This document shows, one piece after another, positions 35,227-42,629 of a stretch of 64,000 bases of DNA. A program made the position numbers and the translations under genes. This stretch comes from JANQHS01 sp965267505 (GTDB lineage: Bacteria > Bacteroidota > Bacteroidia > Cytophagales > CCMP332). A model generated the notes under the pieces. The model did not search any database. It saw only the letters and a list, made by a program, of their open reading frames with translations, and was not told the origin of the DNA. The stretch's first letter is position 1. Each line of letters starts with the position of its first letter. Where the stretch lies: assembly GCA_965267505.1 (NCBI GenBank), contig OZ254081.1:124001-188000 (forward strand). The letters are read 5' to 3'.

Positions 35227-36446
35227 TTTTTATTGATTACGATCTTTTGATTGTACAGTTTTTGACCTGCCACTATTCTTAGCAGGTAGATTCCCCCCGG
35301 AAGAGATCCTACTGAAAGTGTTTTTTCTTCCTCTTTTATTGTTGGAATATCAAGGAGTGTTTTTCCTTCCATATTGATCAACTTGAGGGAGTAAAGACCG
35401 GGATAGGCTATTTGCTTTTTGATTTTTACAAAATCAGTCGCCGGATTTGGCCCGACTCGAAAGCTTTCCGCCTTGACGTTCTCATTCTTCAGATTAAGGA
35501 GGACCGTTTCGTTTAGATTGAAATTATCCCAATAAACATGGAGTAACTTTCCGAGTGTTCTCAAGGCGTTCACCATATCGGAATCGGTATATAGTTTAAA
35601 AGGATTGAAGTGGGTGATACCATCAATTTTTGTGGCAGGCGCATCGGGGTGATGTGTATCTACTGAAATATCGAATAGAATTTGTTCGCTGCCGTCAATA
35701 CGCTTCATAGACAGAAAGAAATTTCCTCCATTTGCCGTGGTTCCTTCAATTATTTTAACGGTAAGCGTGATCCATTCTTGAGTTGGAATGTTTACTGTTG
35801 TATTTGTGGTATCCCACAGGTCGATGTATTTTCCGTTGGCGATATCGTAAGTCTGCCCGTGCACACCAAGATGCAATCGGTTAGAACTACTGTCTTTTTT
35901 CTGAAGGTTGACTGTCATTCTGAAGCCATAGAGTGAATCTTTCCATGCCGGATTGTTCCAAAATTCCATCAGGGTAAAAAAGCTAAATGTTACAGGAAGG
36001 TATCTCAGAGTATCAATGTCCGAGGGTAGGTATAGATCAACAGCGTACTCCAAGGTATCCATACCCTTCAGGCAGTTGTAGAGATTGCCCTGTACACGCC
36101 CCTTGGTGCCACTCACATTTGGGTGTTTGATCCAAAAATGAAGTACTTTATTTTGTGCATTGTTGGGGTCAGTAATGATCTCTGCAAGTCGCATGGTGTC
36201 GTCTCCCCCCTGATATTGAATGCTAAAGTTGCAGAAGTTGGGTGCTCCTTCCAGATTCGTTTGCCAATTGTAAATGCCCATGTTCAAAGTGTCTATGCCA
36301 ATGATGTCCGAGCTGTTAGTTTTTTGAGAATCGAGCCTGCTACTGCCCTCAAAGGCAGATTGAAAAACAAGCCTTTGAGCTTGAATGCTCGAACAAGTTA
36401 AAATGAGAAAGAGAAGAAGTGGACAGCAAACCGAATGAATCTTCAT
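35223..36446 (-). CDS. Secreted protein with T9SS type A sorting domain
   Basis: 407 residues. Signal peptide (CPLLLFLILTCSSIQAQ), a central beta-rich domain of about 280 residues resembling concanavalin-like/polysaccharide-lyase sandwiches (LHFWIKHPNVSGTKGRVQGN, YAVDLYLPSDID, TQEWITLTVKIIEG, LHVYWDNFNL), and a C-terminal Por sorting domain (FRVGPNPATDFVKIKK, LINMEGKTLL, SLPGGIYLLRIVAGQ, KIVINKK). The catalytic identity is not certain. It is the first gene of the minus-strand cluster and is divergent from an AraC regulator that probably controls it. Confidence 0.83.
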   Translation of the reverse strand: MKIHSVCCPLLLFLILTCSSIQAQRLVFQSAFEGSSRLDSQKTNSSDIIGIDTLNMGIYNWQTNLEGAPNFCNFSIQYQGGDDTMRLAEIITDPNNAQNKVLHFWIKHPNVSGTKGRVQGNLYNCLKGMDTLEYAVDLYLPSDIDTLRYLPVTFSFFTLMEFWNNPAWKDSLYGFRMTVNLQKKDSSSNRLHLGVHGQTYDIANGKYIDLWDTTNTTVNIPTQEWITLTVKIIEGTTANGGNFFLSMKRIDGSEQILFDISVDTHHPDAPATKIDGITHFNPFKLYTDSDMVNALRTLGKLLHVYWDNFNLNETVLLNLKNENVKAESFRVGPNPATDFVKIKKQIAYPGLYSLKLINMEGKTLLDIPTIKEEEKTLSVGSLPGGIYLLRIVAGQKLYNQKIVINKK

Positions 36447-36462
36447 GGGTACTATTTTGCTT

Positions 36463-36470
36463 CAAAACTA
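36463..36470 (-). promoter_or_regulatory. Candidate -7 box of the T9SS gene cluster
   Basis: Minus-strand TAGTTTTG fits TAnnTTTG and ends 16 bases before the ATG at 36446. An inverted repeat TTCGA-N5-TCGAA (36486-36500) just upstream could be an operator for the divergent AraC regulator. Confidence 0.45.
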
Positions 36471-36601
36471 TCTTTACAATAGCCCTTCGAACTTATCGAA
36501 AGTTGGGAATTTTCATCTCATAAGGGATTTATTCGAGTCCATCTTATTTTTTTGAAGTTCAAAAAGAATGTTGAATTTTATAACGATCCATTTGAATACT
36601 C

Positions 36602-37477
36602 ATGTCGGAGGTAACCGCTAATCCCTTTCAATCTAAGCTCTATGAAACTGAAGCAGGTGATTTTTCAGTGATCCATGCTAAAACGGAGCATTCTTTTTCT
36701 ATCTCTGAACACGACACTCCGTTTCTATTTTTGACCAATTATTCAGGCCACGGAGTTTATCAAATCAATAAACGGTCTACGACTTTGCATCCGGGCTCTT
36801 TTTACTTTTTGAACGAAGGAGATCGGCTGTCTGTTGATTTTGATCGGGCTGCATACCGGGAAACGGTAATATTGCAGTTTTGCGATAGGTTCATGAAAAA
36901 CATTTTTCAGAGCATGTGCCGCAGCAACACAGATCTGCTGGATTCACCAGACCTGCTCCGAGAAGATAGAATAGACATTCCTACTATACCGTTTGCCCTG
37001 AGTGCTGAAATTAAAGCTTCTTTGATCCCATTGCTGACAGCTGATGACGTGATTGAAGTTGACAAAATCTACTTTTTACTGGAGAGGTTCAGTTTGGTGT
37101 ATCAGGATTCTCTCGAAGAGTTCCAACAAATTGAAAGTATAAGACAGGTAACCAAGGAGGAAATATACCGACGGTGTTTTCTAGCCAAAGAATACTTACG
37201 GGAGCACTTTCACGAATCACCTTCTCTTAATCAATTGGCTTTGGTTGCCATGATGAATAAGTTTCATTTTTTAAGTCACTTTAAAAAGATCTATGGAGAA
37301 ACACCCAAGCGATATGCAATGAGACTACAACTAAAAAAGGCTCATGCTTTGATCGTTAGTGGAAAACATTCTATTACCGAAACGATGGAAAAGGTGGGTT
37401 TTGCCAGTCTGCCTTCTTTCAGTCTTTTATTTAAACGCCATTTTGGAGTATCACCTTCGAAGCTCTTGAAGCAATAA
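36602..37477 (+). CDS. AraC-family transcriptional regulator
   Basis: 291 residues. N-terminal cupin-like sensor (HSFSISEHDTPFLFLTNYSG, TTLHPGSFYFLNEGD) and C-terminal double helix-turn-helix (about 190-290): LREHFHESPSLNQLALVAMM, FHFLSHFKKIYGETPKRYA, SITETMEKVGFASLPSFSLL, FKRHFGVSPSKLLKQ. The ligand is unknown. It is divergent from the T9SS protein gene with a 155-base shared control region. Confidence 0.9.
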   Translation: MSEVTANPFQSKLYETEAGDFSVIHAKTEHSFSISEHDTPFLFLTNYSGHGVYQINKRSTTLHPGSFYFLNEGDRLSVDFDRAAYRETVILQFCDRFMKNIFQSMCRSNTDLLDSPDLLREDRIDIPTIPFALSAEIKASLIPLLTADDVIEVDKIYFLLERFSLVYQDSLEEFQQIESIRQVTKEEIYRRCFLAKEYLREHFHESPSLNQLALVAMMNKFHFLSHFKKIYGETPKRYAMRLQLKKAHALIVSGKHSITETMEKVGFASLPSFSLLFKRHFGVSPSKLLKQ

Positions 37478-37626
37478 GAGTTAATTCGTTGAACGTTCAG
37501 ACCGATATTTAACTATATAACTATCTGGTAGTAGATAAAAACATGAAATCACCTTACCAAGGTCTCAAACTTCAAAAAATAAGTCGGTTTCTGAGTAAGT
37601 ATTTCGATGGTACACTAATTCATTCC

Positions 37627-37656
37627 AAAAGAGCTTGCCAAACAGCAAGCTCTTTT
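37627..37656. terminator. Hairpin terminator between convergent genes
   Basis: Twelve-base perfect stem AAAAGAGCTTGC (37627-37638) with GCAAGCTCTTTT (37645-37656), loop CAAACA. It can serve both the AraC gene on the plus strand and the serine hydrolase on the minus strand. The rest of the 240-base gap shows no convincing gene. Confidence 0.7.
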
Positions 37657-37718
37657 CGGATGGTAGGGATTGCAGGAATCACTTTTTTTGATTTAGCTCA
37701 AGAATGAATGAATTGATT

Positions 37719-38792
37719 TTACCTCTTAATCGCAGGGATTATAAAATCTGTTAGCAATTCTTCTGTTTGTTTATGGGCGTTCATTCCGCCATTATAAAAT
37801 GTGCTGGTGAGCACAACAACAGCATTCAAATTAGGTAGAACAACTACTTTGTTCCCACCACTTCCTGCCATATAAAAAGCTTTCTCATCCGCAAAATCCG
37901 AAATCCACCATAGGTAACCGTACTCGATGCCACCGTAGTCCTCCATGACAGTTTTCGGAGTAATGGATTTCCTGACCCAATCTGCCGGAACAACTTGTTT
38001 TCCTTGCCACCTACCACCGTTCAGATAGAGTTGACCTATTTTTAACAAATCTCTACTCCTTAAGCCAAGCCCCCCACCCGTCATCGGGAAACCAAGAGGT
38101 GTCATTTGCCAATGATAGTTTCGGATATCGAGATTGGAAAATAAGGCGGTCTCCGCATATGTCTCCAAAGAACCTGAAATCTGATTGACTACATCGCCCA
38201 GCACAACTGTGCCTGCTGTGCAATAGCTAAAACTTCTACCATACTTTGAATCTTTGGGTTTGGATTTCCATTCGGGAAAGCCTCTTATTGGTAGGTCCCA
38301 ATAAAATTTCACCCAATCCTCTATCAGATACATTTTTTCTTCATTTCCTCTTGAAAATTGATTCCAGTCATCGCACTCCAATATTGAACTCATGGTCAAT
38401 AAGTCCTCTATTGTGATGCTATCTTTACGATAGTCAGGACTATAGATCTTTTCTCGGTTAGAATATTTATAGGCAAATTCTTGTTCCGAACTCAACTTCT
38501 TATCCTTAATTAAACACCCTATAAGTATTCCAGTAATAGATTTTGTTGCTGAACGAGTGTTGTGCAAAGTAGCGTTATCATTAGTCCCATAATAATTTTC
38601 AAAGACTATTTCTCCCTCCTTTGCAATCACTATGCTGGTGATTTGTCGAAACACATTGGTATTTACTAAGCTATCCATGCGTGACAAATTGGAACCACCA
38701 TCAAATGAATTGTTGGTTCTCCACTCAAAACGCTCTTGAGCATTAAGAAAAATGGGAAGCAACAGTAGAGTAAAACAGAGTTTGTGTTTCAT
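37719..38792 (-). CDS. Secreted serine hydrolase, class C beta-lactamase/esterase fold
   Basis: 357 residues. Signal peptide (LCFTLLLLPIFLNAQ), then the beta-lactamase fold with S-x-x-K as TRSATKSITGILIG near 80-85, a second motif with Tyr in GRSFSYCTAGTVVLGDVV (the usual Y-x-N is Y-C-T), and late GGGLGLRSRDLLKIGQLYLNGGRW and MAGSGGNKVVVLP. Such proteins are esterases, D-aminopeptidases or EstB-like lipases more often than true beta-lactamases. It is followed upstream by an AraC regulator on the same strand, 54 bases before its start, which may control it. Confidence 0.87.
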   Translation of the reverse strand: MKHKLCFTLLLLPIFLNAQERFEWRTNNSFDGGSNLSRMDSLVNTNVFRQITSIVIAKEGEIVFENYYGTNDNATLHNTRSATKSITGILIGCLIKDKKLSSEQEFAYKYSNREKIYSPDYRKDSITIEDLLTMSSILECDDWNQFSRGNEEKMYLIEDWVKFYWDLPIRGFPEWKSKPKDSKYGRSFSYCTAGTVVLGDVVNQISGSLETYAETALFSNLDIRNYHWQMTPLGFPMTGGGLGLRSRDLLKIGQLYLNGGRWQGKQVVPADWVRKSITPKTVMEDYGGIEYGYLWWISDFADEKAFYMAGSGGNKVVVLPNLNAVVVLTSTFYNGGMNAHKQTEELLTDFIIPAIKR

Positions 38793-38846
38793 TTTTTTAA
38801 CACAAACCTCCGCTAATGATTCTGATCAAAATAGGAAATAATTAAC

Positions 38847-39665
38847 CTAGATAGCTTTTTTCAAAAACTTAGAAGGCGTCAGACCAAAGTTCAATTTGAA
38901 GCAAGTGGTAAAATGGCTTTGATCATAGAAACCGCAGGCATGTGCAACCTCGGTTAAAGTATGTTTTTCGCTCATTAGTAGTGAAATAGAACGATTTAGT
39001 TTGATTAACTGTGAATATCTGCTAAAGGACATTCCAAAATAGCGGTGAAATTCTCTTGAAAGGTGTACATAATGAACATTTAATCTTTTGCTAAGTTGCT
39101 TAGCCGATAAGTCTGAAAACTCATTTGAGTGCATGATTTCAGTCAACTTTTTAATCCAAATTGGCTTCTTACGACTATGAGAGAGATTTGAGTCAGCTTT
39201 GCTTAGAGAAGAATAAATGTCAAAAAGTAAAAATTCAAAAGATGCTTTTTGGACTTCATCTATCACACCTATCTTAGATTCAACAAACAAAGAGTTCACT
39301 AAGCTCTTTATATAAACATTGTCAATCTTAAACGAACCTTCAGTTTTTTGAATATCTATATCATTTGATTTAAACCAGTCTTGATTTAACTCAATATGAA
39401 AACCTCTTGTATAATCTTCTGATTTTAAATTGTAATGAGGATCTTGCCAATTGTGGAAGACGAGGTCACCCGATTCAAGACAATAAGACTCCTTTTTATT
39501 GGCTTCAAATAATTCGCCCCTTAAGATATAGGTAAAGTAAGGGTTTTGGTGATGATGCCAATCGACCCTCTCATGGATGTATTCAGTATCTGTTATAATG
39601 CAGTTATTTAAAACAATTTTTTTGTAGTGATTCCCAAAATATTCGCCTGTTTTTAACAATTGCAT
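38847..39665 (-). CDS. AraC-family transcriptional regulator with cupin sensor
   Basis: 272 residues. N-terminal cupin (HERVDWHHHQNPYFTYILRG, YCLESGDLVFHNWQDPH) with a His cluster, then two C-terminal HTH units: LSAKQLSKRLNVHYVHLSREF and TLTEVAHACGFYDQSHFTT with CFKLNFGLTPSKFLK. It is upstream of the serine hydrolase on the same strand. Its own promoter has a TACTTTTG -7 box and a perfect FNR-type palindrome lies about 120 bases upstream. Confidence 0.9.
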   Translation of the reverse strand: MQLLKTGEYFGNHYKKIVLNNCIITDTEYIHERVDWHHHQNPYFTYILRGELFEANKKESYCLESGDLVFHNWQDPHYNLKSEDYTRGFHIELNQDWFKSNDIDIQKTEGSFKIDNVYIKSLVNSLFVESKIGVIDEVQKASFEFLLFDIYSSLSKADSNLSHSRKKPIWIKKLTEIMHSNEFSDLSAKQLSKRLNVHYVHLSREFHRYFGMSFSRYSQLIKLNRSISLLMSEKHTLTEVAHACGFYDQSHFTTCFKLNFGLTPSKFLKKAI

Positions 39666-39684
39666 GTATCCTTAAATTGACCTA

Positions 39685-39692
39685 CAAAAGTA
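39685..39692 (-). promoter_or_regulatory. Candidate -7 box for the AraC regulator
   Basis: Minus-strand TACTTTTG is an exact TAnnTTTG match ending 19 bases before the ATG at 39665. No TTG was found at the right upstream distance. Confidence 0.45.
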
Positions 39693-39784
39693 AAAACAAG
39701 AAAATTCCATGCTGTATTAATCCGGTTTTTATAGTTAGAGCGTCCTATAAATTTCAGATTAAGAAAGGAGTTTGATAGAAAGTC

Positions 39785-39798
39785 TTGATTTAAATCAA
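39785..39798. promoter_or_regulatory. Perfect FNR/CRP-family half-sites TTGAT-TTAA-ATCAA
   Basis: The 14 bases match the classical FNR box TTGAT-N4-ATCAA without a mismatch and extend to a 16-base palindrome (39784-39799). It lies between the AraC regulator start (minus strand) and the terminator of tRNA-Pro. Occupancy is unproven. Confidence 0.5.
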
Positions 39799-39834
39799 GT
39801 AAGTATTCGAGCCTTGCCGCTCACACTTAAAATT

Positions 39835-39871
39835 GAAAAAGCCCCTTCAAACTTCTGTTTCAAAGGGCTTT
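39835..39871 (-). terminator. Terminator of tRNA-Pro
   Basis: Minus-strand arms AAAGCCCTTTGAAAC (39857-39871) and GTTTGAAGGGGCTTT (39838-39852), two imperfect pairs, four-base loop, followed by a short T-rich tail. Confidence 0.75.
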
Positions 39872-39877
39872 AGTTAG

Positions 39878-39951
39878 TCGGGATGGCGGGATTTGAACCC
39901 ACGACCACTCGCCCCCCAGACGAGTACTCTACCGGACTGAGCTACATCCCG
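39878..39951 (-). tRNA. tRNA-Pro (anticodon GGG)
   Basis: 74 bases on the minus strand. Acceptor stem CGGGATG (39945-39951) pairs with CATCCCG (39879-39885), discriminator A at 39878. D arm TAGCTCAGTCCGGTAGAGTA, anticodon stem-loop CTCGT-CTGGGGG-GCGAG with anticodon GGG, and T arm GTGGGTTCAAATCCCGC are all present. CCA is not encoded. Its 3' end faces the accessory region to the left. Confidence 0.95.
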
Positions 39952-39961
39952 ATTTTTGGTC

Positions 39962-40019
39962 CGGGATGAAGCGAAGAGCCAGTCCGCCGAAGCGAAGTAA
40001 AGGCGGGAGCCGCATCCCG
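39962..40019 (-). repeat. Nested hairpin with the tRNA-Pro acceptor-stem sequence
   Basis: Outer arms CGGGATG (39962-39968) and CATCCCG (40013-40019) are identical to the acceptor arms of the neighbouring tRNA-Pro. Inside, CCGCC (39984-39988) and GGCGG (40002-40006) form a second stem, and GAAGCGAAG is repeated (39968-39976, 39989-39997). It lies 10 bases upstream of the tRNA 5' end, inside its probable leader. Confidence 0.7.
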
Positions 40020-40051
40020 ATAATCAAAATCTGGGTTGATTTTGAAGGGCG

Positions 40052-40059
40052 CAAAAGTA
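40052..40059 (-). promoter_or_regulatory. Candidate -7 box for tRNA-Pro
   Basis: Minus-strand TACTTTTG matches TAnnTTTG. If used, the transcript carries about 95 bases of leader containing the tRNA-like hairpin before tRNA-Pro. No other box is closer to the tRNA. Confidence 0.4.
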
Positions 40060-40176
40060 TCAATGACTTGCTTAGAAAAAAACCTTTGGCAGAATAATTG
40101 AAGAAATCCCGTTTTTCAAGGTTTTCCCTTTGTAACTTGATGATAGGAAAATCGTAAACCCACAAAAAGAACTCAG

Positions 40177-40992
40177 ATGAAAAAGCTAATTCTATTACTT
40201 TCAATGGGCTTATTCATAAGCTTCAGCTTTCAGGCCTGTGAAGATGAAGACCCCCTGGATCCAGATCGGGATTTTTCCACCTCTGAAGACTATGCAATTG
40301 CCAGTCAGCTTTTTGGAGGTGTGAAGGATGCAGCTGATGATGCTGAAAGCGGAGGAGATAATATTGGTGGTAGAATGGCCGGATGTGCAACTATTAGCCT
40401 TGATACCCCTACGGCAAATCAGTACAGCATTATAGTTGATTTTGGAGCCGTTAACTGTATCGGAAAGGATCAACGAGCGAGAAGGGGAAAATTGATTATA
40501 GGATATAATGGTTTATATCGTGATTCCGGTACAGTGATCACTCATACTTTCGACAATTTCTTTGTTGATGAACATCAAATTTTGGGAACTAAAACGGTTG
40601 AAAACAAAGGAAGGAACTCTGCGGGTCAACCGTATTTTGAGGTTAATGTTGCGGGTCAGATCGTTAAGCCCAACCTTGACACAATTTCCTTCACTTCGGT
40701 AAGACAAAGAACCTGGGTGGCGGGAGACACAACCTTAGGCTTATTTGGTTGGCTGGATGATCGGTACGAGATCACTGGAAATGGTGCAGGAATAAGCGGT
40801 AATGGAACAACCTTCACCTTTTCAATTACCAATCCTCTCATTATTCAAATGCCCTGCCCATGGATAACCCAGGGCACATTTAGTCTGGTACCGCAAGGAG
40901 GAAGTCCCAGAGTAGTAGATTATGGAGATGGTACCTGCGACCGAAAGGCAAGACTAATATTCCTCGGACGGACCTATAACATTACTATCTAA
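40177..40992 (+). CDS. Hypothetical lipoprotein
   Basis: 271 residues. Lipoprotein signal with Cys in FSFQACEDEDPLD (Cys about 21), then an acidic linker and a predicted all-beta protein (TPTANQYSIIVDFGAVNC, RRGKLIIGYNGLY, GQPYFEVNVAGQIV, GTTFTFSITNPLIIQ) that ends with a Cys-containing strand DYGDGTCDRKARLIFLG. Conserved-looking but unrecognised; related sequences occur as surface-oriented lipoproteins of Bacteroidota. It is followed 4 bases later by the next gene. Confidence 0.78.
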   Translation: MKKLILLLSMGLFISFSFQACEDEDPLDPDRDFSTSEDYAIASQLFGGVKDAADDAESGGDNIGGRMAGCATISLDTPTANQYSIIVDFGAVNCIGKDQRARRGKLIIGYNGLYRDSGTVITHTFDNFFVDEHQILGTKTVENKGRNSAGQPYFEVNVAGQIVKPNLDTISFTSVRQRTWVAGDTTLGLFGWLDDRYEITGNGAGISGNGTTFTFSITNPLIIQMPCPWITQGTFSLVPQGGSPRVVDYGDGTCDRKARLIFLGRTYNITI

Positions 40993-40995
40993 AAA

Positions 40996-41484
40996 ATGAA
41001 CAAAAGCTTTTTACTTACCGCCCTGATCATTCTGGGCGGTTTTTTTTACTCCTTTTCGTCGAAAGACAATGAAAATGAGCTCCCCGAGGTCAATCAAAAG
41101 GTAATTGAATATGTTGATGGCCATATGAATAAAAAGGTTGAGAGAGGAGAATGCTGGGACCTGCTTAAAGAAGCCTTGAACTATGCCAAAGCAGATTGGA
41201 AGTTTCCAAACACCTGGGGCGACAGGTATGACCCCTTCAAAGATGAGGTACTGCCTGGTGATTGCCTTCAATATTCAAATGTTGTTTTTAAATATCGAAA
41301 AGGAAATGTTGAATACACTTCAAAAGCCCCAAAACACAGTTCGATCATCTATGAGGTAATAGGGCCGGGTCATTTCAAGGTAGCTGAACAAAACGCAAAT
41401 AATATCAAAAAGGTCAAGGTTTCAGAATTGAACATAAATACCCTAAAAAAGGGAAAAATCGTATTTTACAGACCTAAGAAGTAA
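40996..41484 (+). CDS. Secreted CHAP/NlpC-like hypothetical protein
   Basis: 162 residues. Signal peptide (FLLTALIILGGFFYSFS) and a mature domain with RGECWDLLKEALNYA (possible catalytic Cys), VLPGDCLQYSNVVFKY and HSSIIYEVIGPGHFKVAEQN (possible His). That Cys...G-D...His order is the layout of papain-like CHAP/NlpC amidase folds, but similarity is too weak to assign peptidoglycan activity. A strong intrinsic terminator is embedded in its signal-peptide codons (41017-41047). Confidence 0.68.
   Translation: MNKSFLLTALIILGGFFYSFSSKDNENELPEVNQKVIEYVDGHMNKKVERGECWDLLKEALNYAKADWKFPNTWGDRYDPFKDEVLPGDCLQYSNVVFKYRKGNVEYTSKAPKHSSIIYEVIGPGHFKVAEQNANNIKKVKVSELNINTLKKGKIVFYRPKK
41017..41047 (+). terminator. 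Intrinsic terminator inside the 5' end of a gene
   Basis: ACCGCCC (41017-41023) and GGGCGGT (41034-41040), ten-base loop, then eight T (41040-41047). It lies 25 bases after the lipoprotein stop but within codons 8-17 of the next gene, so it may act as the lipoprotein terminator and as an attenuator for what follows. Confidence 0.75.
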
Positions 41485-41496
41485 GATATCTAGCCT

Positions 41497-42549
41497 ATGA
41501 AGAAAGGGCTACTCCTACCCTTTTTTGCAGTAATACTCTCCCTTAGCCCTGCGTTGGGGCAAGAGGAATTCGATTTTGGGGGAGAACCTGAGCACTATGA
41601 TTCCGGATTCGTCAAATTGATGGAGGATTCTCTTGTATTGAGAGTATTCACAATTCAAAAGATCAATAGTCTGCTTATCCGAGATATAAATGACAACAAT
41701 CAGTTAATTCTGAAACCGAATGAAAACACAAACCTGGGATTTGGATTCAATTACAAATGGCTGGGTTTGAATCTCGCATTCAACTTTCCATTCATAAATA
41801 ATGATGATCACATCTATGGTGAGTCGTCTTCATTCAATTTTCTATTATACGCCTACCCTAGAAAATTTGGGTTAAATGTCTTTTTCCAATCAATACAAGG
41901 CTACTATGTTGAAAATATGGGAGAATTTGATCCTACATATAATCCGAATGTGATCTATCAAAGACCAGACATCAGTACGGGGGCAGTTGGAGGTTCCTTC
42001 TTTTATATTTTTAATCATAAGAAGTATTCCTATAGATCTGTAAATGTTCAAAACGAGATTCAGACAAAATCAGCAGGGAGCTTCTTTCTGGGAGGAGCAA
42101 TTTCATTCGTAGGAATAAATGCAGATTCTTCCATAGTACCCACAAACATTCTTAATCAATTTGATTCGGGTACCCACATTACTGAAGCAAACTACAATGA
42201 ATTAGGAGTCTTTGGAGGCTATTCAGCAAACATCGTATTTTTAAAACATATGTTTTTAACCTTTAGTCTTACCCCAGGATTCAGCTTTCAGGGTGGTACG
42301 ATTCAGACTTTAAATTCTGAATATGAAAATAGAGATAGAAGACCTATTGCTGGCTCTGCAAGAGCTACAATTGGTCTGGGTTATAACAAGGATCGCTGGT
42401 ATTTAGGTTTAAATACTGCAGTTAGCACTCTCAATCTTGGAAAGAGTCTTAGCTATCAATATGGTCGTGTAGTCTTCGTTTTTGCATATCGATTCAGGCC
42501 ACCAAACTTTGTGAAAAAAGTCATTCCGGACAAATTGTTTGGGCACTGA
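41497..42549 (+). CDS. DUF4421 outer-membrane beta-barrel protein
   Basis: 350 residues. Signal peptide (LLPFFAVILSLSPALG) then the DUF4421 pattern: LVLRVFTIQKINSLLIRD, LKPNENTNLGFGFNYKWLG, NFPFINNDD, FNFLLYAYPRKFGLNVFFQS and a late VFAYRF strand. Typically an outer-membrane barrel in Bacteroidota; substrate unknown. It follows the CHAP-like gene by 12 bases. Confidence 0.85.
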   Translation: MKKGLLLPFFAVILSLSPALGQEEFDFGGEPEHYDSGFVKLMEDSLVLRVFTIQKINSLLIRDINDNNQLILKPNENTNLGFGFNYKWLGLNLAFNFPFINNDDHIYGESSSFNFLLYAYPRKFGLNVFFQSIQGYYVENMGEFDPTYNPNVIYQRPDISTGAVGGSFFYIFNHKKYSYRSVNVQNEIQTKSAGSFFLGGAISFVGINADSSIVPTNILNQFDSGTHITEANYNELGVFGGYSANIVFLKHMFLTFSLTPGFSFQGGTIQTLNSEYENRDRRPIAGSARATIGLGYNKDRWYLGLNTAVSTLNLGKSLSYQYGRVVFVFAYRFRPPNFVKKVIPDKLFGH

Positions 42550-42600
42550 TCTTTTTACTGTCCTAATATTTAAAAAACCCTCTCCTTCCCTTTATTATGC

Positions 42601-42608
42601 TATTTTTG
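42601..42608 (+). promoter_or_regulatory. -7 promoter box of the Kdo8N operon
   Basis: TATTTTTG is a perfect TAnnTTTG match 21 bases before the kdnA ATG. A TTG element at N19/N20 is not evident. Confidence 0.55.
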
Positions 42609-42629
42609 CGGCTCTAAAAACAGAACGAA

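Noticed and set aside
37543..37707. A 54-codon frame starting at ATG in the gap between the AraC and serine-hydrolase genes
   Set aside because: It runs through the perfect terminator hairpin at 37627-37656 and has no ribosome site or recognisable protein pattern.
37719..38792. True beta-lactamase giving drug resistance
   Set aside because: The fold and SxxK are present but the Y-x-N motif is altered and the length and context match secreted esterase-like members.
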